Positions 52,340 to 61,548 of a DNA stretch of 64,000 nucleotides are shown here, piece after piece. Within the stretch, counting starts at the first letter, position 1. Every line of letters begins with the position of its first letter. The notes below the pieces were generated by a model. It did not search any database. It was not told where the DNA came from and saw only the letters and a program-made list of their open reading frames with translations. This DNA is from Chloroflexota bacterium (GTDB lineage Bacteria > Chloroflexota > Anaerolineae > UBA7937 > B3-Chlor): positions 388,909 through 452,908 of the forward strand of contig JAUVXJ010000002.1 of NCBI GenBank assembly GCA_030603665.1, written 5' to 3'. The translations under genes were made by a program, and so were the position numbers.

Positions 52340-54709
52340 TCATTTTCGCGGCCGCAAGCCAAGCCACGACAGCACGTAGGCGAAGCCTGCGAAGAGGTAG
52401 AGGGCTTTGATGCCGAATACCAGCGAACTGTACTCAAGCATACCCCCCGCCACCGATCCCAGGAGGTTGGAGCCAAACGCCATCTCAACGCTCTGCAACT
52501 TGCGCAGGGAGGTGGCAAAGATGATCCCGGCGAAGAACAGAGGCAGGGACATGGCCAGTCCCGACACCACACCTCGGAGCACAAAGTTCTGCCCCAGAAC
52601 GCTGCTCACCGGCACCAGGTAATTCAGGAGCAGTGAGCCCAGCAGCAGGACATAGTACGGACGCACATCGCTCGGTTTGAACCTACGCACGAACAGATTG
52701 GCTGCCAGAATCATGATCAGGATCGCCGAGATGACGACCAAGTTGACGATCCAGGTAGAGCCAAAGAGCAACGCTGTCTCCGTGATGCTCTTCGTCTCGA
52801 TCAGGAAGAACGCGCAGCCAAGAAAGAAGAAGTGGAGATTGACCTTCGTAGACTCCGGAAAGATCAAGAAGACGACAGCGACTGACAGGATCAGCAGAAG
52901 GAGCAACACCTGCCAGTAGACGTCGGGCACCGTGTGCTCTTTCAGATACAGGTAGGGCCAGTCATCGGTCGCGGGTGGCGCTTGGCCCTCATAGTCGAGT
53001 CGCCTCTCCGCTGCCAACTGCTGCAGCCGGTGCTCTTCGGTGAGGACGGTTCCCTCCAAGCCTGGCCCTACGATGAAGGTCACACCACCGTCGTAGCCGA
53101 CCTCCATCGCCAATGGCTCCTGATCGAACACCCCCTCAAGCATGTCTCCAAGTCGAGTTCCGATCCATTTCTTGGCTACGGAGAAGGTGAGCGCCAGAAT
53201 GCCATCTTCGTTCAGATGGTCCTTCGCCTCCTCCAGGCATTCCACCGTATAGACGAAATTGTCGAGACGCACGCTGGACATGCTTGAGAAGAGCGTATGT
53301 GAATCCAAGAATCCGAACACGATGAGATCGTATTTCCGATCGCTCTTCTCGAAGAAAGATCGCGCGTCATCAACTACCACGTTGACCTGGGGTGATCGAT
53401 ACGGCATCTCAGGGTGCAATCTGTCTCCCAGATCCGCTATCAGGGGATCTATCTCCACGGCATCTATCCGGTCTACACCGTGTCGCAATGCGCTAGCCAC
53501 ATCGTTTCCCGCCCCCGCGCCAACTATCAGCACATCTGCGGGCATGATGAAGTCGTAGGGAAGATCGTAAGCTCGCTGCGCAACCTTGACATCTGGGGAC
53601 AGATGACCATGTTCGCTGACGAACTCCGGAGACAGGTCTAGGGCCTTCTGATGATAGTCCTGATTGACGATCAGTTCGTGGCCCCATTGCACCTGCCCCC
53701 CGTCGACCGACGGGTCCTCCAGGATAACCTCGCCGATATCTATCTTGTAGTACGGAGACCACAACGAGTCGCCTCGCCCTAGGAGCAGCATCCCGAGACA
53801 GACCGCTGCCAAGATCCCACCCCCGATCAGCAGACGGCTCTGGCCTTGCAGAAACCACAGACACAATAGCAACGCCACCAGAAACCAGTAGAATGGCGGA
53901 AGGCTGAGGAAGGAGATGGCCGCGAAGGCCCAGATCCCTAGCAGGCTACCAACGATGTTGATAGTGTACCCAGTCAGAGGCGCAAACTTGTTCATCAGCC
54001 TCCCGGTCAACTGGCCGAAAGGAAGGAACGTGGCCACGGTCACGAAGAAGAACGCAGCGATCACCGCGCAGAAGATGGTGATGGTCAGCCAAGACGAGCG
54101 TATGCTTAAGCTCCAGACGAATTCCTCTTGGGCGGGGTATCGTACGAGGTCGAATATCGTCGTCCTGGATCCGAATGCGATGAGGCCACAGAGGAAGGTG
54201 ATCAGAGGTAGGGCAAGAGGGAAGAGATTCACTCTTCTTCTCACCAGGCCAAAGCCGATGCCCAATCCCATGAAGGCGGCTAAGAGCGGGAGGTTCTTGA
54301 AGTACGCGAAGAGGCGGAATTCGGCCGATAGCCACCTGATGATCAGCATCTCGAAGAACAGACCCAGGAAGCTGATCAGGAACAGGTCGAGGGCTCTTCT
54401 GAATGCCCCCTTGTCGGCGTAGAAGTCCTCAGACGGGTACAGAATGCGCTGAGCGATCTCCGAGAGTCGCTCCCGCCACATGAACAGGACGGGCGCAGCC
54501 AGCATCATGACGACTCCAAGACCGATCGTCGCCCTCTGAAGATGTCCGAAAGCCCGCCTGATGGACTCCTCCGAGAGGTCGCGCGCCGGGAATTGCTCCA
54601 GGGGCGGAGTGTGGAGACAGCAAAGCCCCAGAAGCAGCAGGACCGCTCCCGCTAGAAACGGTAGCAGGTAGGGCCATGTCTGCCGGAGTCCGATTTGAGG
54701 TTCTTTCAC
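52340..54709 (-). CDS. Membrane-embedded spermidine-synthase-like methyltransferase-fold protein
   Basis: About 789 aa. An N-terminal block of about ten TM helices (to about residue 320) precedes a Rossmann domain (about 340-580) of the spermidine synthase type: VNQDYHQKALDL, the loop VLIVGAGAGNDVASALRHG, the acidic DAVEIDPLIADLG, DDARSFF, and LIVFGFLDSHTL. About six more helices follow. Such fusions are common but uncharacterised; polyamine synthesis is not assured because the exact decarboxylated-SAM residues cannot be judged. The GTG at 54709 has GGAGAGG before it; an earlier GTG at 54784 has none. It sits between GT-C-type genes, so a role in the envelope pathway is possible. Confidence 0.85.
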   Translation of the reverse strand: MKEPQIGLRQTWPYLLPFLAGAVLLLLGLCCLHTPPLEQFPARDLSEESIRRAFGHLQRATIGLGVVMMLAAPVLFMWRERLSEIAQRILYPSEDFYADKGAFRRALDLFLISFLGLFFEMLIIRWLSAEFRLFAYFKNLPLLAAFMGLGIGFGLVRRRVNLFPLALPLITFLCGLIAFGSRTTIFDLVRYPAQEEFVWSLSIRSSWLTITIFCAVIAAFFFVTVATFLPFGQLTGRLMNKFAPLTGYTINIVGSLLGIWAFAAISFLSLPPFYWFLVALLLCLWFLQGQSRLLIGGGILAAVCLGMLLLGRGDSLWSPYYKIDIGEVILEDPSVDGGQVQWGHELIVNQDYHQKALDLSPEFVSEHGHLSPDVKVAQRAYDLPYDFIMPADVLIVGAGAGNDVASALRHGVDRIDAVEIDPLIADLGDRLHPEMPYRSPQVNVVVDDARSFFEKSDRKYDLIVFGFLDSHTLFSSMSSVRLDNFVYTVECLEEAKDHLNEDGILALTFSVAKKWIGTRLGDMLEGVFDQEPLAMEVGYDGGVTFIVGPGLEGTVLTEEHRLQQLAAERRLDYEGQAPPATDDWPYLYLKEHTVPDVYWQVLLLLLILSVAVVFLIFPESTKVNLHFFFLGCAFFLIETKSITETALLFGSTWIVNLVVISAILIMILAANLFVRRFKPSDVRPYYVLLLGSLLLNYLVPVSSVLGQNFVLRGVVSGLAMSLPLFFAGIIFATSLRKLQSVEMAFGSNLLGSVAGGMLEYSSLVFGIKALYLFAGFAYVLSWLGLRPRK

Positions 54710-54838
54710 TCGGTCCTCTCCATCTTCGGCTGATGCCACCGCTCTTCCTGTAACGGCAATAGCCAACCCATTGCTGCATCGCACGAGTCGCCCATTCTAG
54801 ACACCCGCCTCCTCTCACGCACACGGGTCGTACCGGAC

Positions 54839-57286
54839 CTATTGCCCAGGAACCACGTACACCTTCCCCAACCGCACGCGGTCGTCCTCTGAGCCCACCA
54901 GGCGAAGGTAACTGCGGCTGTGCGGATCCCAGAGTCTTACCCACATTCGGTGCCTGCCCTCGGGCACGGACTGATCTACGATGATGTCGAAGCGATCCCG
55001 CACCACCTCCCCTTCTGACCAGAGGCTGGTGGGATAGAGGCCATCGACTGCGTCGCGGAAGATCTCGTCCAAGACTTCCCCGGACTCGTCGGTCAACAGG
55101 ATGGACACGACGTAGTCCATCTCCGGTTTCACCAGGGCCTGCCAGTAGAGGCTGACGTGGACGCCCTCGCCGTGCTCCACAGCGCGGGTCCCCAAGTCAC
55201 ACCCCAGAAGCTTCAGCTTGTCATCGAAGCTCGCGTTGCGCTCGCGGGGGATGTCCAACTCATTGATGTTGGGGGGCATAGTCGCCCTCTTCACGGAGAA
55301 CGGCTCAGTTGCCACCACCTCGTCCGGCAGAGTCGCTCCCTCCCCATACGCGGTCAGGCGAACTCCCGTCACTTCATCATACATTCCTAGCGTGGCCACA
55401 TAATCCAGGGGCGGTGCATCGGGAGGAACAATCAGATCGAAGACTTGGATGACCAGGTCCCCCTCTATCCAGCTGGACACCGGATAGCCCAGAGCGTCTA
55501 CCTGATCCCACACATAGCCCCGTGTGTCCACTAGGTGGGCGAAAAAGGAGAACAGCAGATCAGGCCTGATGGGCTGAGAGACGCGCCAGTACAAGAGCAG
55601 AGGGAGATCCTGTCCTGCCTCAACCCTAGGGGGCAACTCGTAGCCCAGAAGCTCTACCCTGTCCTCTAGATCAACAGATATCGGGTGCGCAGGCTGGACC
55701 GAACGCATCCTTGCCGAGTCTTGAGGTCCAACGCGATAGGCCACGAAGGCTGGCTCGCCCTGAGGATCCAGAACGACCTCTGCCATCTCCAGGTCGGAAA
55801 AGAAACGGTCGGCCAGTTCCTCGCGCAGCGGCCCCGTAGCTGGAAAGACATACAACACCTCTTTGGACGAGTCTGGCTCCGGCAGAACCAGCGTCTGTTG
55901 TCCATCAAACCACCGTATGGGCCGCTGTTCACCCAGCATGAAGTTCAGAACTTGCTGGTCCAGATCAGCCGCAAATGATGCGGAGACGCACACCATCTCG
56001 TCACTGACCGACTGATCGAGGAGCTTCGCCACCTCGCTCAGATCGGCCCGGTAGATCTCTCGCACCTCGGCGTTCTGCGCCCACACGTGGAAATAGTCAC
56101 GATAGGTCAGTGTGGCGTTCAGGACCAGCAAGAGAGCCACTGCTGCCAGCAGTGCTCGGGTGCCCATCTTGCCGAACCTGCGCCCCACCCGATCCCAGGT
56201 GAGATCCAACGTGAGGGACGGCAGGACGTAGATGGGTACCAGCGCTCCGATTGCTCTCAGGGTCGAGGGACTGTTACGCGTAAGGGCACTGGGGATGATG
56301 TTGACGCCCAGCCACACGAGGAGAAAAGCGTACTCGAGCTTTCGGATTCTGCTCAGACAGATAACCAACCCAACGCAAAACAACAAGAAGGTCAGTGGGT
56401 CGAACACCGGCCGCCCAGATAGGTTATACCGCCACTCTGGGTCTCCGCTGAAACCGAACATGCCCAACACATTCACCACGTCGTGAAGTATGGGCCCAGG
56501 TTGGCCCTCCAGGAGAAGGTTGAGATGATCGCTCAGGTCCCTCGCTCGAGCGGTGGATGCGACGGGATGGGTGTACATGTGGTGCGCCATGGGCAAGAAG
56601 ATGATCAGAGCGATGGTGAAGGCCAGCAGGATTCCCCGCCAACGTTGGAGGAGCAGCGCTCTCCGGAAAGGCAGCAAGTAGAAGACCAGGAAGAGGAGAA
56701 TGGTCAGTGAGATCAGGAAGCCAGAGGTATAGGTATAGAAACCAACCCCAAGGAACACGCCGGCCAGGGCGAAGGAGCGCATGCCACCTCGCTTAAGCCC
56801 CACCCAAAACAGGTAGAAGCTGGCCAGTCCCATCACGAGGAGAGTGATGGGACGCAGAGCAACCCGGCTATCGAAGATGTGCCAGAAGGAAACCGCCACT
56901 GCCGCCGTGGTCAGGAGCGCGACCCTACGGCCGAACAACTCCCTGATCAGGCCATAGGTGAGAGCGATGCTGAGGATGCCGCAGGCGAGCGAGACGAAGC
57001 GCAGAGCGAAGAAGTTGCGCCCGAAAAGGGTGACGGAGATGGCAGCCAGGTACGGAAACAGAGCCTCCTCACCGCCATTGGGATCGAAGAAAACCGGCCA
57101 GCCACCGTCCAGTATGTCCAGCGCGAAATTCGCCTTGAAGATCTCGTCGTGTTGCAGACCCGGGGGCGCAGACTCGAAGAGGTACACTCGGAAGAAAGTA
57201 GCAGCGAGAAGAATGATAACTAGGCCTGCCATCTCCCAGACGGCAGGAGAGCCAGGCGCTGCCCACAGCGCCCTGATGCGCTTCAA
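54839..57286 (-). CDS. GT39-like membrane glycosyltransferase with two C-terminal beta-sandwich modules
   Basis: 815 aa. About eleven TM helices with PPGLQHDEIFKANFALDIL (acidic pair in the first outer loop, different from the WYDE type), DPNGGEEALFPYLAAISV, and SRVALRPITL. Two tail modules follow: VELLGYELPPRVE with LPLLLYWRVSQPI, and LKLLGCDLGTRAV with VHVSLYWQALVKP, ending PEGRHRMWVRLWD. The TTG start at 57286 has GAGGAGG seven bases upstream. It is read from a good promoter (57323-57351) and runs towards the spermidine-synthase-like gene. Confidence 0.85.
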   Translation of the reverse strand: MKRIRALWAAPGSPAVWEMAGLVIILLAATFFRVYLFESAPPGLQHDEIFKANFALDILDGGWPVFFDPNGGEEALFPYLAAISVTLFGRNFFALRFVSLACGILSIALTYGLIRELFGRRVALLTTAAVAVSFWHIFDSRVALRPITLLVMGLASFYLFWVGLKRGGMRSFALAGVFLGVGFYTYTSGFLISLTILLFLVFYLLPFRRALLLQRWRGILLAFTIALIIFLPMAHHMYTHPVASTARARDLSDHLNLLLEGQPGPILHDVVNVLGMFGFSGDPEWRYNLSGRPVFDPLTFLLFCVGLVICLSRIRKLEYAFLLVWLGVNIIPSALTRNSPSTLRAIGALVPIYVLPSLTLDLTWDRVGRRFGKMGTRALLAAVALLLVLNATLTYRDYFHVWAQNAEVREIYRADLSEVAKLLDQSVSDEMVCVSASFAADLDQQVLNFMLGEQRPIRWFDGQQTLVLPEPDSSKEVLYVFPATGPLREELADRFFSDLEMAEVVLDPQGEPAFVAYRVGPQDSARMRSVQPAHPISVDLEDRVELLGYELPPRVEAGQDLPLLLYWRVSQPIRPDLLFSFFAHLVDTRGYVWDQVDALGYPVSSWIEGDLVIQVFDLIVPPDAPPLDYVATLGMYDEVTGVRLTAYGEGATLPDEVVATEPFSVKRATMPPNINELDIPRERNASFDDKLKLLGCDLGTRAVEHGEGVHVSLYWQALVKPEMDYVVSILLTDESGEVLDEIFRDAVDGLYPTSLWSEGEVVRDRFDIIVDQSVPEGRHRMWVRLWDPHSRSYLRLVGSEDDRVRLGKVYVVPGQ

Positions 57287-57322
57287 TACGTCGCCTCCTC
57301 ATGTTGCGGCGGATACGCACGC

Positions 57323-57351
57323 ATTATATCAACCCATGTGACACGCTGCAA
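57323..57351 (-). promoter_or_regulatory. Promoter of the 815-aa GT39 gene and the genes after it
   Basis: Minus strand: TTGCAG (57346-57351), 17-bp spacer, perfect TATAAT (57323-57328), 37 bp before the start. Confidence 0.65.
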
Positions 57352-57488
57352 AGGTATACCGTGAAGATGTGGAACGATGCACCAGTCAGTGGCTGCCGGC
57401 TGCAATGCGAATAGGCCGATCATCGTCTCCAAATAGGGGCCTCACGGCGGGTGCTCCATTAGTCTGGTGGTCACGGACGGATCACAAC

Positions 57489-60380
57489 CTACCGCACGTA
57501 GATGGGGGTATCCTCGAGAAGAATCCTATCGCCGACCACCGCACCCTGTGCATCTAGCACCGGCAGGCGAACCATGGTGGTCACGTCGTACATGCCTGTC
57601 TCGATCACGTACTGGCCTGGAGGGGTATCCTCTAGCACGGGGATATCATACTCATCAACCACATACTCGCCTAGGATCCAGCTGCTGGTAGGCAGCGCGC
57701 CGCCGCCGGGAAGGCCGTCCCTCTGGCCCCAGATGCGATTATCGCCGTCGATCAGGTGGTTGAAGACCGAGTACGAGGTGTCCATCTCCGCCAGAGCCTG
57801 CCAGTAGAGTGTCAGGCGCACACTGCCCCCGGCCGTTACTTCCTGTGTGTCCAAGTCGTACCCCAGGAACCGCACGCTTTCCCCCAATTGCGCGGACATG
57901 GGATACCTGATGGATGACGGAGGCTGGGTCTGATGAACTCTGCCCTGCACCTCTACCGTCCCCAGCACGTGGCTCTCTCCCCGGTCCCAGAGGCACCGAC
58001 GTATAGACACCGGCTTCCCGTCTGCTGAGCCATGGAGACTGAGGGCGATCCGATAGCGACCTGCTGGCACACCACCCGGTACCATCAGTCTCTGGAGGCC
58101 ACGAACTAGCTGATCCTTCGTCCAGCGGCTGGTGGGATATCCAAGGCCCGAGGGTGGCCCTTCCACCCTGGCCCACACCGTCCCGCCCTCATCCTCCAGC
58201 CGCAGGGACAAGACGTAGTCCTCACGCAGATCTGCCAGGGCTCTCCAAAATAGAGTCAGGTCCAGGGCATCCCCGGGCTGGAAAGTCACCCCTCCCAGGG
58301 AATACCCCAGGAACCGGATCGCAGAGGAGAAGTCAGCCTCTTGAGGGTACTGGATAAACAGAGCCTGCTCCGGCGGGGGCACAGCGGGGGTGCGCACCTC
58401 CACTTCGCCCAGGGTCATTTCCACACCTTGAGGAGTACCCTGCTCGTTCAGCACATCCAGCCACTCCCCATTCTCGAGGCGGTACAAGCCCATCTGGAGC
58501 CGGTAGAGACCTGGTGGCGTTCCCGCTGGCACTAGGAGCGCCTGATGATCAGCTATCTCGCTATCCTCGGGCTGTTCGTGAAAGGGACGCAAACCTCCCA
58601 GGGGTTCTCTATCCTCGATGGCCCACACTCGACTTTGCTCATCCACCAACCGCAAGGCTATCTGGTACCGGCCTTGTAGCTCCCCGACGATTCTCCAGTT
58701 CAGGTCAACGAGTGCCGCGCCCCATCCCGCTTCCTGGGGACCAGGAGCAAGCCGATAGCTGAGTAGAGAAATCTTGTCTCCGAAGTTGGCGCCTGTGGCC
58801 ATCTGAGTTGCTTCACGCACCGCAGCATGGGAGCTCAGCCGCGTGCTTTCGCTGAACCACTCGCTCAGGATAGGATAGTAGTTCTCGAAGAGATGGCGCT
58901 CCACATCGCTCTCCACGATCCTGCCCAGCGTCTGGTGAGCGGGAAACCATAAGAACCGGTGTCCGGCCAACAGGCCATCCAGGTCACGAGCCATGAGAGC
59001 AGGGTCAGCAGCCCACCTCTCGCTGGTGACATCCGTTTCATCCTTGGGTGTGAGATACAGGGAAGGCAACTCGCCCTCATAATAGGCATGGAAGTAGCCG
59101 ATCTGCCATGGATGGACAGCCACCACCACGTCCTCGGGCAGAGCCAGCGACTGGACCTTATCCACCACCGGGCGGTAGTCCTCCCCCGCATACCGCGCAG
59201 AGGAGTAGTGGTCTACCAGGGGCAGAGCACAGACCGCAAACACCAGTCCAACCACCACTGACCACGGCAGTCGGGCCCGTCTCAGCACCCAGGACAGTCC
59301 CGCGGCGACGAGAAGGTAGAAAGGAGGAGCCGAGAGCAAGAACAGGCGCTCGATCGCTGGGGAGGTGAACGGATAGCGCAGGTTAACTGCATAGCCCAAA
59401 GTGAGAGGGACAAACAGGCAGGCAGCTGCGAGCAGTACCGCGTCTATCCGCGGCCCTTCAGCACGCTGATGCCGGTCGCGAACTGCCCACCGCGCCAGCA
59501 GACCCAACAGTGCCAGGGCTATGAAGATCATAGCGATCCACGAGAGGTACGTTCTCGCTTCGCTCAAGTGCCCAACCGAGAAGGCCACCAGATGCCTCTG
59601 CAAGTAGGTCCACGGACCAACTGGCGCGTCGCCTTCCTTCACCAGCTTGTTGCTCACGTATGCTACGAGTTTGGGACCTGCGTAAAGCAACCAGGGAACA
59701 TAGGAGAGCACCAGTACAATCAGTGCCAAGATCCATTTGGGCAGGACAGCCCTGTAGCGCCGGGAGCGCACGAGGAGGAACAGGGTAAGCGCCACCGGTA
59801 TGAAAGCGGCATAGTACTGAGTATACATCGCCAGCGACGTGACGAAGACGTAGAGTGCCCACCGAACCCACGCGGCCGACCCTGATTCCTGGCGCTCCAG
59901 CAAGGAGAGGAAGAAACTAATGGACGCGAGCACCAGCAGCGTGACGAGGGCGTACATACGGGCTTCCTGGGAGTAGTAGATGTGAAACGGAGCTACGGCC
60001 ATGATCAGGGCAGCGCTGACAGCTACCTTACGTCCGAAGAGACGGCGGCCCACCAGGAACACCACTGGAATGGTAAGGGTGCCGGTCATGACAGAGAAAA
60101 GGCGCACCGAGGCAGCACTGGAGCCGATGACCAGAGTCCAGAAGTGAAGCACCAGGTAGTAGAATGGTGGGTGGATATCGATGGCGGTGCCGGCGAGCAT
60201 CGTGGGCACGTCCGCAGCGGCGAAAAACACAGTCCACCCCTCATCCCACCACAATGCCTGGAAGTCCACCCTGAACACTCGAAGGATGAAGGCAAGCAGT
60301 GTCAGCGCCGAGAGCCAGACAAGTCCGGTACCCTTCCAACTCCCGCCTGCCACCGTCTCTCCCCGTTCCCGCAACTTCAT
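57489..60380 (-). CDS. GT39-like membrane glycosyltransferase with three C-terminal beta-sandwich modules
   Basis: 963 aa. TM-rich half with FRVDFQALWWDEGWTVFFA, TAIDIHPPFYYLVLHFW and YSQEARMYALVT, close to the 30676-33744 protein. Three tail modules: LLSYRLAPGPQ, RFLGYSLGGVTFQPGDALD and RFLGYDLDTQEVTAGGSVR, the last followed by LTLYWQALAEM. The start at 60380 is chosen because an extended -10 promoter (60405-60413) leaves only about 18 nt of leader and excludes the more distal ATG at 60470. No strong ribosome binding site, so initiation on a short leader is possible. The gene nearest the plus-strand rplI, divergent from it. Confidence 0.85.
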   Translation of the reverse strand: MKLRERGETVAGGSWKGTGLVWLSALTLLAFILRVFRVDFQALWWDEGWTVFFAAADVPTMLAGTAIDIHPPFYYLVLHFWTLVIGSSAASVRLFSVMTGTLTIPVVFLVGRRLFGRKVAVSAALIMAVAPFHIYYSQEARMYALVTLLVLASISFFLSLLERQESGSAAWVRWALYVFVTSLAMYTQYYAAFIPVALTLFLLVRSRRYRAVLPKWILALIVLVLSYVPWLLYAGPKLVAYVSNKLVKEGDAPVGPWTYLQRHLVAFSVGHLSEARTYLSWIAMIFIALALLGLLARWAVRDRHQRAEGPRIDAVLLAAACLFVPLTLGYAVNLRYPFTSPAIERLFLLSAPPFYLLVAAGLSWVLRRARLPWSVVVGLVFAVCALPLVDHYSSARYAGEDYRPVVDKVQSLALPEDVVVAVHPWQIGYFHAYYEGELPSLYLTPKDETDVTSERWAADPALMARDLDGLLAGHRFLWFPAHQTLGRIVESDVERHLFENYYPILSEWFSESTRLSSHAAVREATQMATGANFGDKISLLSYRLAPGPQEAGWGAALVDLNWRIVGELQGRYQIALRLVDEQSRVWAIEDREPLGGLRPFHEQPEDSEIADHQALLVPAGTPPGLYRLQMGLYRLENGEWLDVLNEQGTPQGVEMTLGEVEVRTPAVPPPEQALFIQYPQEADFSSAIRFLGYSLGGVTFQPGDALDLTLFWRALADLREDYVLSLRLEDEGGTVWARVEGPPSGLGYPTSRWTKDQLVRGLQRLMVPGGVPAGRYRIALSLHGSADGKPVSIRRCLWDRGESHVLGTVEVQGRVHQTQPPSSIRYPMSAQLGESVRFLGYDLDTQEVTAGGSVRLTLYWQALAEMDTSYSVFNHLIDGDNRIWGQRDGLPGGGALPTSSWILGEYVVDEYDIPVLEDTPPGQYVIETGMYDVTTMVRLPVLDAQGAVVGDRILLEDTPIYVR

Positions 60381-60404
60381 GGTCGACGTACCCACAACTC
60401 CGGT

Positions 60405-60413
60405 ATTATAACA
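60405..60413 (-). promoter_or_regulatory. Extended -10 promoter of the 963-aa GT39 gene
   Basis: Minus strand TGTTATAAT (TG-n-TATAAT); it decides the start at 60380. Confidence 0.6.
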
Positions 60414-60541
60414 TACACCCTGTTGAAGAGCATCAGCGTCACCCAACTTCTGGAGTGATGGACTTCGCATTCGCCCGTGCGCGCAACGCCGGTTCTGCGG
60501 CCTGTGCGGCCGCGCCTCCGCAATAGTCTCACAGGGAGAAC

Positions 60542-60570
60542 TTGAGCTTTCCGAGGATTTGCTGTAGAAT
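60542..60570 (+). promoter_or_regulatory. Promoter of rplI
   Basis: Plus strand: TTGAGC (60542-60547), 17-bp spacer, TAGAAT (60565-60570), 32 bp before the ATG at 60603. Confidence 0.65.
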
Positions 60571-60602
60571 CTGGTTGATCAACTAGGTACGAGGTGGCTT
60601 TC

Positions 60603-61094
60603 ATGGATGTGATTCTGCTAGAAGACGTGGCGAGAGTGGGTCGGGCCGGCGAGGTCTGCAATGTAGCTCCGGGATATGCTCGGAACCGCCTCTTTCCGAA
60701 GGGGCTGGCCGTCTTGGCCTCAGAGGGGGCATTAAGGCAGATTGAGCAGGAGCGGGAGGTCGAAGCCAAACGACAGAAGCAGCTAGAGGCAGAGACTCGT
60801 GAACTGGCCAGTGAGCTTGAAGGTCTCACTCTGACTATCCGCGCCAAGCCGGGTGAGAAGGACAGATTGTACGGCTCGATCACCAGCAGCGACATCGCTG
60901 AAGCACTGGAGAAGGAAACTGGTAGGAGCATTGATCGGCGCAAGCTAGAGCTCGAAGAGCCGATCAGGCAACTCGGCATATACACAGTCCCCGTCCGCCT
61001 CCTGCCTGATCAGACACCCTCGATCAGAGTGAACGTCGTGGGACAGGACGAGGATACAGAGGATAAGGAAACTACCACTGATGAGAGGGATTGA
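60603..61094 (+). CDS. rplI: Ribosomal protein bL9
   Basis: 163 aa. N-terminal RNA-binding domain with VILLEDVARVGRAGEVCNVA and the PGYARNRLFPKGLA signature, a long central helix (IEQEREVEAKRQKQLEAE), and a C-terminal domain ending VPVRLLPD. The acidic C-terminal extension (QDEDTEDKETTTDE) is longer than in E. coli L9. The ATG at 60603 has GAGG at a good distance; a GTG at 60594 is less likely. Overlaps the next gene by 14 bp. Confidence 0.96.
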   Translation: MDVILLEDVARVGRAGEVCNVAPGYARNRLFPKGLAVLASEGALRQIEQEREVEAKRQKQLEAETRELASELEGLTLTIRAKPGEKDRLYGSITSSDIAEALEKETGRSIDRRKLELEEPIRQLGIYTVPVRLLPDQTPSIRVNVVGQDEDTEDKETTTDERD

Positions 61095-61443
61095 CAAGAA
61101 CTCACCTGAATACGACTTCGTTAGACAACTTCTGGAGAACATTCGCTGTGTGGTCTGCTCCGAAGAGTATGACGAGGAAGACGTGGCCATCATGAGTGAA
61201 CAGGACGAGCTGTGGATGCTGATGGTCTCGTGTCACCACTGTGAAACCCAGGGCATAATCCTTGCCATGCTCAAAGATGACGAGCACATTGAGCTCCTCA
61301 CCGATCTCACGCCCGAGGAACTGGAAACGGCCCAGGATCTTCCGGCGATTAGCGGCGATGACGTCCTGGATGCGTGCCAGTTCTTGCGGGATTTTGATGG
61401 CGACTTCGTGGAACTGTTCGAGGAGGACCTGCGCGAGATCTGA
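61081..61443 (+). CDS. Cys-pair (zinc-ribbon-like) protein cotranscribed with bL9
   Basis: 120 aa; I do not recognise the family. It has two Cys pairs, CVVC (about 23-26) and CHHC (about 51-54), which could bind one Zn, then an acidic helical half (LTDLTPEELETAQDLPAI, DDVLDACQFLRDFDGDF). No TM or signal. The ATG lies within the rplI 3' end, so translation is coupled to bL9. Followed by a strong terminator. A ribosome- or translation-linked role is a guess from position. Confidence 0.75.
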   Translation: MRGIDKNSPEYDFVRQLLENIRCVVCSEEYDEEDVAIMSEQDELWMLMVSCHHCETQGIILAMLKDDEHIELLTDLTPEELETAQDLPAISGDDVLDACQFLRDFDGDFVELFEEDLREI

Positions 61444-61477
61444 GAACGGGCCGGAAGCACAGAAACGCATGATCTTC

Positions 61478-61511
61478 GAACGAGCCACTATCGGTTGATA
61501 GTGGCTCGTTC
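61478..61511 (+). terminator. Terminator of the rplI operon
   Basis: Perfect 15-bp stem GAACGAGCCACTATC (61478-61492) / complement (61497-61511) with a GGTT loop, followed by TGATTTCC. Being symmetrical, it may also serve the convergent radical SAM gene. Confidence 0.8.
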
Positions 61512-61548
61512 TGATTTCCAGCGGCCAATGCGGCAACGATACCGCGAG

